From: an uncultured Lachnospiraceae bacterium | Lineage (GTDB): Bacteria > Bacillota > Clostridia > Lachnospirales > Lachnospiraceae | Reading direction: 5' to 3' | Assembly: GCA_947382415.1 (NCBI GenBank) | Contig: CANCYO010000006.1 | Coordinates: 20,179 to 84,178 of the forward strand | Length of the DNA stretch: 64,000 nucleotides | Shown here: positions 63,240-64,000 of the stretch, piece by piece | Numbering within the stretch: position 1 is the first letter of the stretch | How the letters are laid out: each line of letters starts with the position of its first letter | Made by a program: the position numbers and the translations under genes | Notes under the pieces: model-generated | The model's database searches: none | Told to the model about the DNA's origin: nothing | The model's input: the letters and a program-made list of their open reading frames with translations, nothing else

Positions 63240-64000
63240 ATGAACAAGCACATAAGAAAAGGACTAACTATTACAACGAAAAATACCAAAAATGCCATAC
63301 AAAAAAACGAGAGCCTCACAAGAATAACTCCGCGTCGTATCCTTTGCTACATCCTTATCCTGTCCCTGCTCCTCCAGAACAACGTGCTGACTGTGCAGGC
63401 GCAGACAAACGGTGAAGCTGTCACGGAGCAGACGCTGGAGAAAGCGGCTGAGACAACAGCAGAGACGGCAATGGAAACAGCGGCAGAAATAGCGGCAGAT
63501 GGAACAGATATTGCCGCTTCCGAAGACAATACTCCCGACATGGAAGGGGTAGATGTACAGCCGGAGATCATCAGTGAGATAGAGGAAAAGAGAGATACCT
63601 TTTCCAAGGAATATTTCCTCAGTGACAACAGCAGAGTCCTGGCAGTATATCCGGAACCTATCCATTATGAGACGGAATCCGGAGATCTGGCAGAGATCGA
63701 CAACTCCCTGACCCGGACGGAGGAAGGCTACGCCAACGGCAGCAACAGCTACGAAGTCGTGATCACGGACAATCCGGACAGCCAGGGCGAAGTCATCTAC
63801 CGTGAGGAAGGCTACGAGATCGCCTGGCAGATGCTGGAGTCTGCAGAGGAAGCGGTTTCATCAGACGCTGACGACCTGCCGGAGGAAAAGCCTGCGCTGA
63901 CCATGGACCAAATCCAAAAGGAACAGGCTAAAGCAGATAAAGAAACAGATAAGGGAACGGAAAAAGAACAGAAGAAGAGCGAAAAAGAGGAGCAAAAAGA
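63240..64000 (+). CDS. N-terminal part of a large secreted DNRLRE/RHS-like protein (runs off the edge)
   Basis: ATG 63240 with AAAGGAG 8 nt upstream opens a frame that continues to the window end (253 codons). A charged N-terminus and a hydrophobic helix (RILCYILILSLLLQ) form a signal sequence with cleavage near VQAQ. A Glu/Thr/Ala-rich stretch follows, then FSKEYFLSDNSRVLAVYPEP and the EIDNSLT segment, typical of the N-terminal domain of WapA/RHS-type proteins in Firmicutes. The end is Lys/Glu-rich. Whether it carries RHS repeats or a toxin lies outside the window. Confidence 0.75.
   Translation, partial: MNKHIRKGLTITTKNTKNAIQKNESLTRITPRRILCYILILSLLLQNNVLTVQAQTNGEAVTEQTLEKAAETTAETAMETAAEIAADGTDIAASEDNTPDMEGVDVQPEIISEIEEKRDTFSKEYFLSDNSRVLAVYPEPIHYETESGDLAEIDNSLTRTEEGYANGSNSYEVVITDNPDSQGEVIYREEGYEIAWQMLESAEEAVSSDADDLPEEKPALTMDQIQKEQAKADKETDKGTEKEQKKSEKEEQK

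Overview
The window looks like part of a chromosome from an anaerobic Firmicute of the class Clostridia, most likely Lachnospiraceae. This is inferred from the Clostridia-type gene content (Firmicute che operon, MutE/MutG-type ABC permeases, SHOCT and AIM24 proteins), the strong AGGAGG ribosome sites, the sigma-A promoters and a base composition near half G+C. No rRNA, tRNA, CRISPR array, phage module or transposase gene was seen.

Layout. (1) 1-9.6 kb, minus strand: a chemotaxis operon reading histidine kinase, response regulator with a degenerate HD-GYP domain, cheR, cheB, cheY, cheA, cheW, chemoreceptor, closed by a terminator. An unlisted 36-residue membrane protein is divergent from it. 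(2) 9.8-12.9 kb, minus: an L-fucose-isomerase-family protein and a xylulokinase. (3) 12.9-18.5 kb, minus: chemoreceptor, MoxR ATPase, DUF58 protein and membrane transglutaminase in a row. (4) 18.6-22.7 kb, minus: cysK-metN-metI-metQ-rrf2, a sulfur amino-acid operon with its own Rrf2 regulator. (5) 22.8-24.7 kb, visibly AT-richer: a class M (SirTM-like) sirtuin, a decayed zinc-type oxidoreductase and an HxlR regulator. (6) 24.7-33 kb: aroA, carbamate kinase, a protein with eight SHOCT-like repeats, YqeY and an ABC-class ATPase, a 332-bp near-perfect palindrome, an AIM24 protein and a small membrane protein. (7) 33.2-38.5 kb, minus: a secreted surface protein of about 1,755 codons interrupted by one in-frame TAG. 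(8) 38.6-45.1 kb, minus: MATE exporter, two chemoreceptors and an orphan TRAP-type binding lipoprotein. (9) 45.2-50.7 kb: an XRE regulator, an AraC regulator and two divergent ABC half-exporters. (10) 50.8-57.5 kb, plus: response regulator, kinase, lipoprotein and ABC ATPase/permease. (11) 57.5-63.1 kb: a second two-component pair, divergent from a lantibiotic-immunity-type ABC transporter (one ATPase, two permeases) with two small accessory proteins. (12) 63.2 kb to the edge: the start of a large secreted DNRLRE/RHS-like protein, cut off by the window.

Together the region is rich in sensing and envelope functions: four chemoreceptors, a complete chemotaxis core, two two-component/ABC modules that each carry an 11-bp-spaced direct repeat upstream of the transporter genes, and several secreted proteins. 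The most unusual items are the long palindrome with two nested hairpins at 31.3-31.6 kb, the SHOCT-repeat protein, the amber-interrupted surface protein, the isolated SirTM-like sirtuin, the TRAP binding protein placed with chemoreceptors, and the 36-residue membrane protein.
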